From Fusobacteria bacterium ZRK30 (lineage in GTDB: Bacteria; Fusobacteriota; Fusobacteriia; Fusobacteriales; Fusobacteriaceae), in NCBI GenBank assembly GCA_024628785.1, contig CP102405.1, positions 1,984,001 through 2,048,000 on the forward strand: DNA of 64,000 bases, read 5' to 3'. Numbering within the stretch: the first letter of the stretch is position 1; every line of letters starts with the position of its first letter. The translations under genes were made by a program, and so were the position numbers. The notes below the pieces were generated by a model that saw only the letters and a program-made list of their open reading frames with translations, made no database searches and was not told the origin of the DNA. Below are positions 26,632-36,096 of the stretch, piece by piece.

Positions 26632-28080
26632 TTACAGCTTTGGTATCTCCATTTTTGTGTATGCTTTTTCATAAGCATCTCCAGCTTTTAATATAGTTGC
26701 CTCATCAAAGGCTTTTCCTAATAGCTGTATCCCTACTGGAAGGTTATCTACCTTTCCTGCTGGAATTACCAATCCTGGAATTCCAGAAAGGTTTGCCGGA
26801 ATTGTGAATATATCCTCTAAGTATAGTTCTACAGGTGTTTTTTTATCCGTTAATTTAAAAGAGGTTCCAGGAGTAGCAGGAGTTAAGATCACATCTACCT
26901 CATTAAATGCCTTTTCAAAATCATTTTTAATAAGTCTTCTTACTTTTTGAGCCTTCTTATAATAAGCATCATAATATCCAGCACTAAGTACATAAGTTCC
27001 TATCATAATCCTTCTCTTTACTTCAGAACCAAATCCTTCACTTCTAGTTTTGATATACATATCCTCTATACCATCATAACTGCTGGCTCTATATCCATAT
27101 CTTACCCCATCAAAACGAGCTAAGTTTGAACTAGCTTCTGCCGGGGCAATTATATAATAAGTTGCCGGGGCAAATTCTGTATTAGGTAAGCTGATCGGTA
27201 CAATCTCTGCTCCTAATTTTCTAAAGTTTTCAATAGCTTCTTCAGTTACCTTCTTTATCTCAGGGTTTAATCCATCGATAAAGTATTCCTTAGGTATTCC
27301 TATCTTCATCCCTTTAACATTTCCATCTAAATTCATTGTAAAATCAGGCATCTCTAATTCCATAGATGTAGCATCCATTTCGTCATACCCGCCGATTACA
27401 TTAAATAATGCTGCTACATCTTCTACACTTCTACCCATTGGTCCTATTTGATCCAATGATGAAGCAAAAGCCATCAATCCATACCTAGATACTCTCCCAT
27501 AGGTAGGTTTTAGTCCTACTATCCCACAAAATGCAGCTGGTTGTCTTATACTTCCACCTGTATCTGATCCAAGTGAAAGTGGCACCTGACCTCCTCCAAC
27601 TGATGAAGCTGATCCACCTGAAGATCCACCTGGAGTCCTCTCTAAATCCCAAGGATTTTTACTCTCTTTTATATAAGATGATTTTGTAGTAGATCCCATT
27701 GCAAATTCATCCATATTAGTTTTACCTATTATTATTGCTCCTGCATCTTTTAATCTCTTGACTACAGTAGCATCATAGATTCCTTCATAGTTTGAAAGGA
27801 TCTTAGACGCTGATGTTGTCAAATCTCCCTTAGATACCATATTGTCTTTTATGGCAATAGGAATACCTTCTAGGGGCAGTAATTCTTCCCCTCTAGCTAT
27901 CTTTTCATCCACTTTTTTAGCCTCTTCCAAAGCACTTTCTTTTTTTAAAAGAGTAAAACTTCCTAGTTCTGTTTCAGTCTTTTCAATCCTATCAAATATA
28001 TCGTTTATTAATTCTACAGTTGTTATTTTTTTTGCTTTTAACATAGCGCTTAGCTCTGTTGCTGTATGTTTATATAACAT
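26632..28080 (-). CDS. gatA: Aspartyl/glutamyl-tRNA amidotransferase subunit A
   Basis: GatA is the amidase that releases ammonia from glutamine for GatB. The 482-residue protein has the amidase-signature catalytic triad K78 (in AIKDN), S153 (in TPGGSSGGS) and S177 (in GSDTGGSIRQPA). The ATG is preceded by AAGGAGGAG. It is separated from gatB by 89 bases that hold only a weak TCCCC/GGGGA hairpin, and is likely transcribed from its own promoter at 28141-28171 as well as from upstream. Confidence 0.97.
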   Translation of the reverse strand: MLYKHTATELSAMLKAKKITTVELINDIFDRIEKTETELGSFTLLKKESALEEAKKVDEKIARGEELLPLEGIPIAIKDNMVSKGDLTTSASKILSNYEGIYDATVVKRLKDAGAIIIGKTNMDEFAMGSTTKSSYIKESKNPWDLERTPGGSSGGSASSVGGGQVPLSLGSDTGGSIRQPAAFCGIVGLKPTYGRVSRYGLMAFASSLDQIGPMGRSVEDVAALFNVIGGYDEMDATSMELEMPDFTMNLDGNVKGMKIGIPKEYFIDGLNPEIKKVTEEAIENFRKLGAEIVPISLPNTEFAPATYYIIAPAEASSNLARFDGVRYGYRASSYDGIEDMYIKTRSEGFGSEVKRRIMIGTYVLSAGYYDAYYKKAQKVRRLIKNDFEKAFNEVDVILTPATPGTSFKLTDKKTPVELYLEDIFTIPANLSGIPGLVIPAGKVDNLPVGIQLLGKAFDEATILKAGDAYEKAYTKMEIPKL

Positions 28081-28140
28081 CTTCTCCTCCTTGATATTTT
28101 AACCTCTTTGGCCTATTGGCACTTTTCCGTCACGACGAAT

Positions 28141-28171
28141 ATTAGAAATAAATAAAATTTCCAAATGTCAA
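28141..28171 (-). promoter_or_regulatory. Candidate promoter of gatA-gatB
   Basis: On the minus strand a perfect TTGACA (28166-28171) is followed after 19 bases by TCTAAT (28141-28146). The long spacer weakens it; the leader to gatA is about 55 bases. Confidence 0.5.
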
Positions 28172-28185
28172 AAGGGAAAAAGGAA

Positions 28186-29010
28186 CTATTTTTTTTCTAT
28201 ATTTATTTCATATATTGTTTTAGCTACTAACACCCCTAAGAATCCTGCTGAGATGATATCACTTAACCAATGTCTGGTACCGTATACTCTAGAGCAGCTT
28301 AACACTACAGCATAAATTATAGCCAGTGCTCTAATAAATTTATTTTTATATCCATAATAAAATGAAAAAGCTACTGCCACCGACACGATCGAATGACCAG
28401 AAGGCAGACTGGCGCTTGCACTTTTAAATGGATTTATACTTTCATTTCCCCCTATCCAAGAAGCCCAGTTAAAAAACTGATAAGGCAGCATATTCACATC
28501 TGGTCTTAATCTGGATATTATATATTTTAATATATTTACCAGGAGCCCTCCTGCGATTATTGTCATAAGAGCTTCTTTCGAAACTTTTCTTAATTTTTTA
28601 TTTTTAAACAAAGTTCCCAAGAGGAGTAATATTACTACAGTACCTGCTGTTGTATCTCCATCTCCCTGGTTGGCGAAAAATCTTTCATATTTTGAATATT
28701 TTTCTTTACTGATTTTTTCCACTTCAGCTTTTTGCTGTAAAATCACGATCTCTTCAGGTGTAGCTGTTCTAGCTCCATTTTCTATTCCCTGTAAAGTTTT
28801 ATCATAATATTTGTTAGAAAACTGTTTGGCTACAGGAAGGTCTAGATAAACTATAGTAAATACGGTTATAACTATACCTGCTAGAGCTGTTTTTTTATAT
28901 CTCATAAGATTTCTTAAAAAAGCTCCTACAAACCCTTTTAAATAACCCTCTCTCAATATATCTATAGCTACCAAGATAACTATTATTATCATTAACGTCT
29001 CTTTATCCAC
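28186..29010 (-). CDS. PAP2-family membrane phosphatase
   Basis: The 274-residue multi-pass protein carries the three lipid-phosphatase motifs: KYIISRLRP (K-x6-RP), PSGHS, and SRVYGTRHWLSD (SR-x5-H-x3-D). Such enzymes remove phosphate from lipid substrates such as undecaprenyl diphosphate, phosphatidylglycerol phosphate or lipid A. The start is GTG overlapping the TAG of the GT39 gene by one base, so the two are coupled; that points to a lipid-linked sugar or lipid A substrate rather than a general recycling role, but this is inference. Confidence 0.85.
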   Translation of the reverse strand: MDKETLMIIIVILVAIDILREGYLKGFVGAFLRNLMRYKKTALAGIVITVFTIVYLDLPVAKQFSNKYYDKTLQGIENGARTATPEEIVILQQKAEVEKISKEKYSKYERFFANQGDGDTTAGTVVILLLLGTLFKNKKLRKVSKEALMTIIAGGLLVNILKYIISRLRPDVNMLPYQFFNWASWIGGNESINPFKSASASLPSGHSIVSVAVAFSFYYGYKNKFIRALAIIYAVVLSCSRVYGTRHWLSDIISAGFLGVLVAKTIYEINIEKK

Positions 29011-30455
29011 TATTTTCTCCCTTTAAAATTATACACTTTATATATATAATATTCCCTTTGAACTCTTCCCCATCTTTTAAATACAACTGTGTCTACCAGT
29101 TCTGCCTTGTCAAACAAAAATTTATCCTCTGGTTTTCTATTGTAAAATGAGTGAGCTACAAAGATCCCATTTTTTCCAATTACTCCGTCTCTATCTTTCC
29201 AATAATCAAATTGACTTGTCCCGCCACTGAGATTATAGACATACTCTTTTTTCGGCAGATAAGCAGCTAATTGGGAAGATGTCTGATACCTGTCTCCAAA
29301 TAAAAACCATTCTTCACCATCTTTTGTTGATTCATCGTATATCTGCTGCACTCTAGTCCCGGCAATATCCCAGCCCTGCATATCAGCTAGTGCATTTTCC
29401 TTTGGCTTTAGAGGAACTACAAGGGTTGTCGCTACAAAATATAAGATTAGAGATAAGCTTGCACTGAGTCCAATTCCTATTCTCCACAACTTATTAAATT
29501 CCATATACTTTACAAAGACTATTATCATTGGTATATAAGCACAAGCTAACCAATGAACTTTCGAGCTGTTAGAAAGGGAACTAAAGGTAAACACTCCTAT
29601 GAGTGGCAGTGCAAACCAAAATAATATATTTACATCTGGTTTTTTAAAGTTCTTTATAGAACTTATAAATAGACCAAAGAATAGGATAGGAGATACCACA
29701 CCTATCTGTCCTCCTACAAATTGAAAAAACTTTGTAGGCCTGAATCTAAATGTTTTACTCTGCCGTCCCTCTAAATGGAACTCAAAGGATCCCCAATTAT
29801 GGGAGTAGTTCCAGTAGATAACAGGTGCAAACATAAGTATAGATACAATAAATGCTATATAAGGCTCTTTTTTTAGGAGCCAAAACCTATTTTCCTTGCT
29901 GAGTAACAGGTAGAAAAATATACTTGGGTATACCATAAACATATTATATTTACTAAGTAATCCCAAGCCTGTCAATATAGCTATAATATACCAGGCTCTA
30001 CTATCTTTTTCATAGATTACTTTTAAAAAGTAATAAAGAACCATGGTGTATAGTAAGATTAGTGGTGAATCCGGCAGGGTCATTATAGACAAAAATGAAT
30101 ACAGTGGTAATATATTGAATATCAATCCTGAAATCCCGGCTATCTTCTCACTCTTATACAGGTAGTAGGAGATCTTGTAGATATAGATACTTGTTGCAAA
30201 TATCGTCCCTACTGATACAAGTCTCATAGAAAAATTACTTTCCCCAAATATTAATGTGCACACCCTTATTAAATACGCTATAAGGGGTGGATGATCGTAA
30301 TAACTCATCCCTAAATTTCTAGACCATAACAGATAATATGCCTCATCATCAGACAAGTTCAAATAACTGCCTATAACTAGTCTTAAAACAGTAATTCCTA
30401 ATAGAAATATCATGAATTTTTTTTTATTAAAATCACCTAATATATTTTTTATCAT
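29010..30455 (-). CDS. GT39-type membrane glycosyltransferase (ArnT/PMT-like)
   Basis: A 481-residue protein with about ten membrane segments. Near the N-terminus it has the family acidic loop DDEAYYLLWSR followed by YYDHPPL, as in GT39/ArnT-like enzymes that move a sugar from a polyprenyl phosphate to lipid A or protein on the periplasmic face. The C-terminal part is a soluble domain of about 130 residues. It lies between gatC and the PAP2 gene and close to a polyprenyl-phosphate glycosyltransferase, its probable donor-making partner. Acceptor unknown. Confidence 0.85.
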   Translation of the reverse strand: MIKNILGDFNKKKFMIFLLGITVLRLVIGSYLNLSDDEAYYLLWSRNLGMSYYDHPPLIAYLIRVCTLIFGESNFSMRLVSVGTIFATSIYIYKISYYLYKSEKIAGISGLIFNILPLYSFLSIMTLPDSPLILLYTMVLYYFLKVIYEKDSRAWYIIAILTGLGLLSKYNMFMVYPSIFFYLLLSKENRFWLLKKEPYIAFIVSILMFAPVIYWNYSHNWGSFEFHLEGRQSKTFRFRPTKFFQFVGGQIGVVSPILFFGLFISSIKNFKKPDVNILFWFALPLIGVFTFSSLSNSSKVHWLACAYIPMIIVFVKYMEFNKLWRIGIGLSASLSLILYFVATTLVVPLKPKENALADMQGWDIAGTRVQQIYDESTKDGEEWFLFGDRYQTSSQLAAYLPKKEYVYNLSGGTSQFDYWKDRDGVIGKNGIFVAHSFYNRKPEDKFLFDKAELVDTVVFKRWGRVQREYYIYKVYNFKGRK

Positions 30456-30466
30456 AAAATTTCTCC

Positions 30467-30760
30467 TTAATTTTCTCCAACAGTTCTAGGGACTGCAAAT
30501 GTTCCCTCTATCTCTTCAGGAGCATTCTTTACTGCTTCTTCCTTAGTTAAAGAATCTACCACCACATCTTCTCTAAATGAGTTATACATGTCATTTACCT
30601 GAGTCATAGGCTCTATCCCTTCTACATTTGCTTCATCTAATTTAGAAACAAACTCTAAAATATCATTTAGTTGATTCTGTAAACCCATAACTTCTGATTC
30701 CTTGAATTCTAACATAGATAATTTTGCTACTTTTAATACTTCTTCTCTAGTTAATGCCAT
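30467..30760 (-). CDS. gatC: Aspartyl/glutamyl-tRNA amidotransferase subunit C
   Basis: The 97-residue protein is of normal GatC length and has the family pattern LTREEVLKVAKLSMLEF at the N-terminus, LNDILEFVSKLDEANVEGIEP in the middle, and an ending VPRTVGEN. GatC wraps around GatA and stabilises the complex with GatB. It is separated from gatA by the GT39 and PAP2 genes, an unusual split of gatCAB. Confidence 0.95.
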   Translation of the reverse strand: MALTREEVLKVAKLSMLEFKESEVMGLQNQLNDILEFVSKLDEANVEGIEPMTQVNDMYNSFREDVVVDSLTKEEAVKNAPEEIEGTFAVPRTVGEN

Positions 30761-30785
30761 ATTTTTCCTCCATATTTTGTTTAGA

Positions 30786-30807
30786 TCCCTCTACTTTGGT
30801 AGAGAAA
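30786..30807 (-). other. Stem-loop between the GT2 gene and gatC
   Basis: A 9-position stem (arms 30786-30794 and 30799-30807, two G-U pairs in minus-strand RNA) with a 4-base loop lies upstream of gatC. No U-tract follows, so it is not a classical terminator; it may be an mRNA processing or stability element. Confidence 0.45.
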
Positions 30808-30817
30808 GTCTGTATTT

Positions 30818-31546
30818 TTAATTTTCTTTTAAAAACTTTTTGTTAGCTCTCATCCACAACACTTTTAATATAGCTTCTAAGAATATTTTTTTACTCATTT
30901 TAGACTTCCCTAAGGTTCTGTCTTCAAATATAATCGGTGTTTCTTTGATTTTCATCCCTTTTAGCCACACTTTATAGTTTAATTCTACTTGAAAAGAATA
31001 ACCGTTAGATACTATCTTGTCTAAATTTAAATTTTCCAGAGTTTCTCTTTTAAAGCATTTGAATCCCCCGGTAAAGTCTTTTATAGGAGCCCCTAAAACT
31101 ATCCTAGAATATAAACTTCCTCCACGACTAATAAACTTTCTTATGATACCCCAGTTGACAACTCCTCCACCAGGCACATATCTACTCCCGATTACCAGGT
31201 CATGAGTTTTTATCTCTTTTAAAAATTCAGGGATATACTTTGGATTATGAGAAAAATCAGCATCCATCTCAAATATATAATCATAATCTCTTTCTAAAGC
31301 CCATTTGAATCCCGCAATATAAGCTGTTCCCAGCCCTAATTTACCACTTCTTTTGTGGATAAATAACCTATCTTTATATTTTACTTCCATCAATCTCTCT
31401 ATGATCTCATAGGTTTTATCTGGAGAATTGTCATCCACTATCAATATATTCAGGTCATTTTTAACCTGATATATCATCTCCAATAATTTTTCAACATTTT
31501 CACTTTCATTATACGTAGGTATAATTATCAATGTTTTTTTCATCAA
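30818..31546 (-). CDS. GT2 polyprenyl-phosphate glycosyltransferase (DPM1-like)
   Basis: The 242-residue protein is a GT-A fold enzyme of the dolichol-phosphate mannosyltransferase type: PTYNESENVEKLL (10-22), VDDNSPDKT (37-45), KLGLGTAYIAGF and the metal-binding DADFSHNP motif. It lacks C-terminal membrane segments, which are supplied by the next gene upstream, a GtrA-family protein. It should load a sugar onto undecaprenyl phosphate on the cytoplasmic face for use by the GT39 transferase. Confidence 0.88.
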   Translation of the reverse strand: MMKKTLIIIPTYNESENVEKLLEMIYQVKNDLNILIVDDNSPDKTYEIIERLMEVKYKDRLFIHKRSGKLGLGTAYIAGFKWALERDYDYIFEMDADFSHNPKYIPEFLKEIKTHDLVIGSRYVPGGGVVNWGIIRKFISRGGSLYSRIVLGAPIKDFTGGFKCFKRETLENLNLDKIVSNGYSFQVELNYKVWLKGMKIKETPIIFEDRTLGKSKMSKKIFLEAILKVLWMRANKKFLKEN

Positions 31547-31555
31547 TTTCTCCTT

Positions 31556-31996
31556 TTATTTTCGAAATGTTATAAAGTAATTCCCAAAAAAATTAAAAAA
31601 TGTAGCTACCCCTATTCCAATTATTTGAGCTATTATCTTAATTATTTTATCAGGATTAGATCCTGCATATTTTGTTATTATATCATAGGTCAATTCATTT
31701 ACCGATAAAAATTCTACCGCTACCTTAAGGATAGATAAATTGATTACAAAATTTAATAAACTTATTATAAAAAAATGTAAATATTTTTTCTTTACACTCT
31801 TACCTTTCCCCTTACCTTTAAATGTCCAAATGAAATTTAAGTAAAAATTACTGCTCACTGCAAATAAAAAAGCTACTGTAGCAGCTATAAGATAGTTCAC
31901 ATCCAAAGTTATAAGGGCAGTATAGATCAACATGTTTACTATTACCCCGCTGGCTCCTACTAAACCAAACTTTACAAATATTTTAATTATCTCCAA
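31556..31996 (-). CDS. GtrA-family membrane protein
   Basis: The 146-residue protein has four membrane segments and the family pattern KFGLVGASGVIVNMLIY at the start and GVATFFNFFGNYFITFRK at the end. GtrA-like proteins are thought to flip or present polyprenyl-phosphate sugars across the membrane. It stands 9 bases before the DPM1-like gene, giving the transferase plus flippase pair that is fused in some species. Confidence 0.88.
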   Translation of the reverse strand: MEIIKIFVKFGLVGASGVIVNMLIYTALITLDVNYLIAATVAFLFAVSSNFYLNFIWTFKGKGKGKSVKKKYLHFFIISLLNFVINLSILKVAVEFLSVNELTYDIITKYAGSNPDKIIKIIAQIIGIGVATFFNFFGNYFITFRK

Positions 31997-32011
31997 CTTT
32001 CAACTCTCCCT

Positions 32012-32722
32012 CTAAACATCTTTTAAATACTTTATTTCTTCTTTTGTAAGGGGTCTATATTTTCCAACTTCTAAATCTCCCATAGTAAGAGTTCCAATTT
32101 TTACCCTGGTTAAGCTTATAACCCTGTGTCCGATCGCATCCAACATCCTTCTGACCTGACGATTTCTTCCCTCTCTAATAGCAACCGTTAACCAGGTAGT
32201 ACTCCCCTCTTCCCTCAAAAACCTTACTTTAGCCGGTAATGTTAAACCATCTTCTAATTTTATTCCAGCTTTTAATTGTCCTAAATTTATTTTTTTAATA
32301 TGTCCTGCAGCCTGAATTAAATATTTTTTATACACTTCTCCTTTAGGGTGGATCACTTTATTATAAAGGTCTCCATCATTGGTTAAGATGATCATTCCCT
32401 CAGTATCATAGTCCAATCTTCCTATTGGATAGACCCTTTCCTTTGTTTTCACAAAATCTATTACAGTTCTTCTGCCTCTGTCGTCCTTTACAGCACTTAT
32501 TACTTTTTTAGGTTTATTTAAAAGATAATATACTTTTTTTTCCTTCGTTTTTCCTATCAGCTTTCCATCTACTGATATTTTATCTTTGATATTTACCTTC
32601 ATTCCCGGACTGGGATATTCACCATTGACCATTATTTTTTTTTCTTCAACCATCTTATCTATCTCACGCCTTGAGCCTATTCCTATAGATGCAAGGTATT
32701 TATTTAATCTTACTTTTTCCAT
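32012..32722 (-). CDS. rRNA pseudouridine synthase, RluB/RsuA family
   Basis: The protein has an N-terminal S4 RNA-binding domain (RLNKYLASIGIGSRREIDKM), the catalytic GRLDYDTEGMII motif with its aspartate, and the family C-terminal REGRNRQVRRM block. I set the start at the ATG 32720-32722 (236 residues) because GGAGG stands just before it; a longer frame to 32800 lacks such a site and adds a non-homologous leader. It follows scpB, the frequently conserved scpB-rluB order. RluB versus RsuA specificity is not certain. Confidence 0.92.
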   Translation of the reverse strand: MEKVRLNKYLASIGIGSRREIDKMVEEKKIMVNGEYPSPGMKVNIKDKISVDGKLIGKTKEKKVYYLLNKPKKVISAVKDDRGRRTVIDFVKTKERVYPIGRLDYDTEGMIILTNDGDLYNKVIHPKGEVYKKYLIQAAGHIKKINLGQLKAGIKLEDGLTLPAKVRFLREEGSTTWLTVAIREGRNRQVRRMLDAIGHRVISLTRVKIGTLTMGDLEVGKYRPLTKEEIKYLKDV

Positions 32723-32817
32723 TTTTTCCTCCATTTTTCTACAAATAATATCTGCATTCAAAGAAACAATTAATTTTTGATCCTGATGGATATAATTCAC
32801 AGTTCATTTTCTATTTT

Positions 32818-33363
32818 TTAATTTTGACTTTCATTTTTTGTTGTCTCTAATTCCTGCTTTATCTCCGTGTAATTCGGCAGCATCGTTAAATTATCTATAT
32901 CTAAATAATTTAAGAAATTATCCGTTGTACTATATAAATTAGGTCTTCCAATTGTTTCTAATTTCCCACTAGAATATACCAGTCCCTTTTCTTCTAAATT
33001 ATGGATAACTCTTTCTACACTTACCCCTCTTATAGATTCAATATGACTTTTCGTTACCGGTTGTTTATACGCTATTATAGACAGGGTTTCCATAGCTGCC
33101 CTGGATAATTTTTTAGGTTTACTCTCTTGATTGAAAAAATTATGAACTCTCTCCCCATATTTAGGATTAGTTTCAAAATATACCATTCCCTTTTCAATTT
33201 TTAAGTTTATTCCAGAATCTTTTTTTTCTTCTCCTAGTTCATCTAAGCATTCTACCATCTTTTCCATGTTTATATTATAAAATTTAGCCAATTCTTTTAT
33301 CTCTAATTCTGAGGCTAAATATAACATAGCTTCTATCTCTTTTCCCAGATTTTCCCTATTCAT
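32818..33363 (-). CDS. scpB: Segregation and condensation protein B
   Basis: ScpB is the winged-helix kleisin-associated subunit that works with SMC and ScpA in chromosome condensation. The 181-residue protein shows the family core ALETLSIIAYKQPVTKSHIE and RGVSVERVIHNLEEKGLV. The start overlaps the upstream exported-protein gene by 4 bases. scpA, normally next to it, is not in the window, while smc lies 9 kb away on the other strand. Confidence 0.94.
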   Translation of the reverse strand: MNRENLGKEIEAMLYLASELEIKELAKFYNINMEKMVECLDELGEEKKDSGINLKIEKGMVYFETNPKYGERVHNFFNQESKPKKLSRAAMETLSIIAYKQPVTKSHIESIRGVSVERVIHNLEEKGLVYSSGKLETIGRPNLYSTTDNFLNYLDIDNLTMLPNYTEIKQELETTKNESQN

Positions 33364-35012
33364 TCTTCACTCCTATCATATATGGTGTTTAAATATTTAG
33401 ATGTCAGGTATATATCAACACCATTAACCTCATATCTTTTTCCACCTTTCAAATAAATTTTATTCGGTATTTTCATAGCATTTTGCACAATATCTTCGTT
33501 GAGTTGTAATAAGTTAATATCTCCAAATTTCGATAAATCATTAAGATAAAGTCCCCCTAGCAGGCTTAAATTTGTTTCAACGTCTACACTTTTCTCACTA
33601 CTAAAATAAGGGTATCTCTTAAAAATACTGTCACTATAAAGTTTATCTATCATTTTTTTTGTTTCCATATCATCATAAAATAGCAGGTACTCCCACTTAG
33701 AATAAGTATTTTTTTCGTCCAATACATGTTTTTTTATACCATCACCTGATATAAAATTTTTAAACAGATAGTTTTTTAACGACCCTTCCATATAAATATA
33801 TTTCCTGTCACCATCTATCTCTCTATATAATTTCAAAAGGTTATAGGTATAATAATAGGTCTTAAACTCATAACCTTTTTCTAAGATATTTTTTTTGTTG
33901 AGGTCTTGTTTTACCCCTTCCACTATCTTTTCAATTTTTTTTCGAATTTTTTCCATATATTCAGCATAAAATTTAGTATCATCTGATTCTTTTAAATAAC
34001 TCAGATATACATAAGCCTCTTGAACCTCTTCAGCGGTCAGCTTTGTTCTATTAAGATAAGAAAACTCCTCCTCTTTCTCAATTAACCTAGTCAAAATCTG
34101 CTCAGCATCATCAAAATATCCATATTTTATAAATGTAATGGCTGTATAAAGTAGATCTTTTGTTTTAGAGGTTTCCCTCAAACCTATATTTGTATAGTAG
34201 TCAAATCCATCGGTAGATGTTTTCAGATAGATCAAGAATCTCTCCATGATCTTTTGGGTTGTCCTGTCAAGACTTGAAGGTATCGGCTTTAACCATCCCT
34301 TCCAATATGTTTTTTCTAAAGACACCAGCCTTTCAGAACTTTCAAAAGATAAGAAATTCGGAGCTTTTTTATATCTAATTTGTACTATATCTGATTTCTC
34401 ACGATCTGATAACCTTACTTTACTGGACATTATCATCCTTTGATCCCTGTATTTTATAGTTGATTTCTCTATTTTTTTTAATTTAACTACCTCTAAATCA
34501 CTGGCCGGAACTATATATCCTATCATTGAATTTTTTAAATTTTTTATATAAATATTTTCATTGTATTTATAATAATCCTTTGTTTTTTTGTATTCGATTA
34601 TTCCATTTCTATCTGACATATTAAAAAGGTATAAAAATTCCAGTGTTTCACCTTTTTTTACCTCATAGTTATTTATAATATAAAATGAATTTTTATCTAC
34701 CATAGATGGTATATAAGTAGTTTTAATTTCCCCATATGGAAGTCTTGCAATAGTTTCAAATATATTTGTTTGAGGAATAAATCTTTTAGAAATTATATAA
34801 TCCGATAAAAGATAATGTTCCCCCCTGTAATATATTCCAACTTCTATACTATCTATGTCGGGTTTATAGGTTTCCATATTCCCATTAAATCTAGTTATTT
34901 TATTATATTTTTCACTGTATTTAAAACTTAGCTCTCCATTGGAAGTTATGAATTCACTGCTCGAAAAAAGGAGGGTTTTTAGAATGAAAAAAAGTAGTAT
35001 ATTTTTTTTCAT
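33360..35012 (-). CDS. Exported protein of unknown function, helical-toroid-like
   Basis: I cannot name this 550-residue protein. It has a signal peptide (about 1-19, ending in SSSEF), a beta-rich first half (about 25-230) and an alpha-helical second half (about 235-520) with regularly spaced Tyr/Trp-rich helices (YYTNIGLRETSKTKDLLYTA, YFDDAEQILTRL, KWEYLLFYDD). A beta-sandwich followed by helices resembles six-hairpin glycosidases such as GH15-type enzymes, but I see no clear catalytic acids, so this is only a fold guess. It is placed between mreB and scpB, coupled to scpB by a 4-base overlap. Confidence 0.75.
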   Translation of the reverse strand: MKKNILLFFILKTLLFSSSEFITSNGELSFKYSEKYNKITRFNGNMETYKPDIDSIEVGIYYRGEHYLLSDYIISKRFIPQTNIFETIARLPYGEIKTTYIPSMVDKNSFYIINNYEVKKGETLEFLYLFNMSDRNGIIEYKKTKDYYKYNENIYIKNLKNSMIGYIVPASDLEVVKLKKIEKSTIKYRDQRMIMSSKVRLSDREKSDIVQIRYKKAPNFLSFESSERLVSLEKTYWKGWLKPIPSSLDRTTQKIMERFLIYLKTSTDGFDYYTNIGLRETSKTKDLLYTAITFIKYGYFDDAEQILTRLIEKEEEFSYLNRTKLTAEEVQEAYVYLSYLKESDDTKFYAEYMEKIRKKIEKIVEGVKQDLNKKNILEKGYEFKTYYYTYNLLKLYREIDGDRKYIYMEGSLKNYLFKNFISGDGIKKHVLDEKNTYSKWEYLLFYDDMETKKMIDKLYSDSIFKRYPYFSSEKSVDVETNLSLLGGLYLNDLSKFGDINLLQLNEDIVQNAMKIPNKIYLKGGKRYEVNGVDIYLTSKYLNTIYDRSEE

Positions 35013-35031
35013 CTGCCCCCTCCCCTTTTAT

Positions 35032-36087
35032 TTAATAATCTTTCTCTGGAGATATCAAAACACTCTTATATTCATCAAAATTTTGTAGCAATACCTCTAT
35101 TCCATTCACTACACAATTTAACGGATTCTCAGAGGGTCTGACCTCTAGTTGAATACTTTCTGCTATTTTTTGATCTAAGCCTCTAATTCCAGCTCCTCCA
35201 CCAGTTAATATTATTCCCTTCCTCTTAATATCTGCTGACAGTTCAGGTGGTGTTTTTTCCAAGACTAATTTTATCTCTTCAACTACCTTCTTTATTAGAG
35301 GCATTATTGCCTCCTGTACTTCCAATGAAGATATAATAACGTTTTTAGGTAAGCCATTTAAGATGTTTCTTCCACTTATCTCATAAGTTACCTCTTCATC
35401 TCCTGCCAAGGCAGTAGCTATATTAACCTTAATATCTTCAGCTGTTTTTTCCCCTATAAGCAGATCATGTCTCTGTCTTACATACTCCCCTATAGCTACG
35501 TCAAATTTATCTCCTGCAACTTTCAGTGAAGATGTTCTTACTATCCCCCCCAATGAAATTACAGCTATCTCAGTGGTTCCTCCACCTATATCAACTATTA
35601 AATTTCCTTCAGGATCAAAGATATTTATCCCTACTCCAATGGCTGCTGCCATAGGCTCCTCAATTAAGTAAGCTTCTCTGGCTCCCGCTTCTAATGTTAC
35701 ATCTATTACAGCTCTTCTCTCTACTTGAGAAACTCCAGCAGGAACACATATTACCACTCTGGGACTGCTCAAAAAAGTTCTTTTATGAACCCTTTTATAA
35801 AATTCACGGAGCATCTTTTCCGTTATTTCATAATCTGCTATTACACCATTTTTTAATGGTCTTATAGCTTCACAACTATCAGGAGTTCTCCCTATCATTT
35901 TTTTTGCCTTCTCCCCTACAGCAATTATATCTTTTGTTCTTGTATTTATAGATACTACTGATGGTTCATTTAATACTACACCTTTATTTTTTACACATAC
36001 CAATGTATTTGCTGTTCCTAAATCTATCCCCAGGTCCTCTGAAAAAATCCCAAACATATTTTTAGTTAACTTTAATATTTTTAACAT
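35032..36087 (-). CDS. mreB: Rod shape-determining actin homologue
   Basis: MreB polymerises under the inner membrane and guides lateral wall synthesis. The 351-residue protein has the phosphate-1 loop GIDLGTANTLV (about 20-30), IVDIGGGTTEIAV, and the adenosine motif ILTGGGAGIRGL, all specific for MreB. mreC and mreD do not follow it as they usually do; the neighbours are maf (upstream, 9 bases) and the exported protein gene. Confidence 0.96.
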   Translation of the reverse strand: MLKILKLTKNMFGIFSEDLGIDLGTANTLVCVKNKGVVLNEPSVVSINTRTKDIIAVGEKAKKMIGRTPDSCEAIRPLKNGVIADYEITEKMLREFYKRVHKRTFLSSPRVVICVPAGVSQVERRAVIDVTLEAGAREAYLIEEPMAAAIGVGINIFDPEGNLIVDIGGGTTEIAVISLGGIVRTSSLKVAGDKFDVAIGEYVRQRHDLLIGEKTAEDIKVNIATALAGDEEVTYEISGRNILNGLPKNVIISSLEVQEAIMPLIKKVVEEIKLVLEKTPPELSADIKRKGIILTGGGAGIRGLDQKIAESIQLEVRPSENPLNCVVNGIEVLLQNFDEYKSVLISPEKDY

Positions 36088-36096
36088 TTGATCCTC

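Noticed and set aside
28112..28135. TGGCAC in the gatA leader as a sigma-54 -24 element
   Set aside because: No TTGC -12 element at the required spacing follows, and a TTGACA promoter explains the gene.
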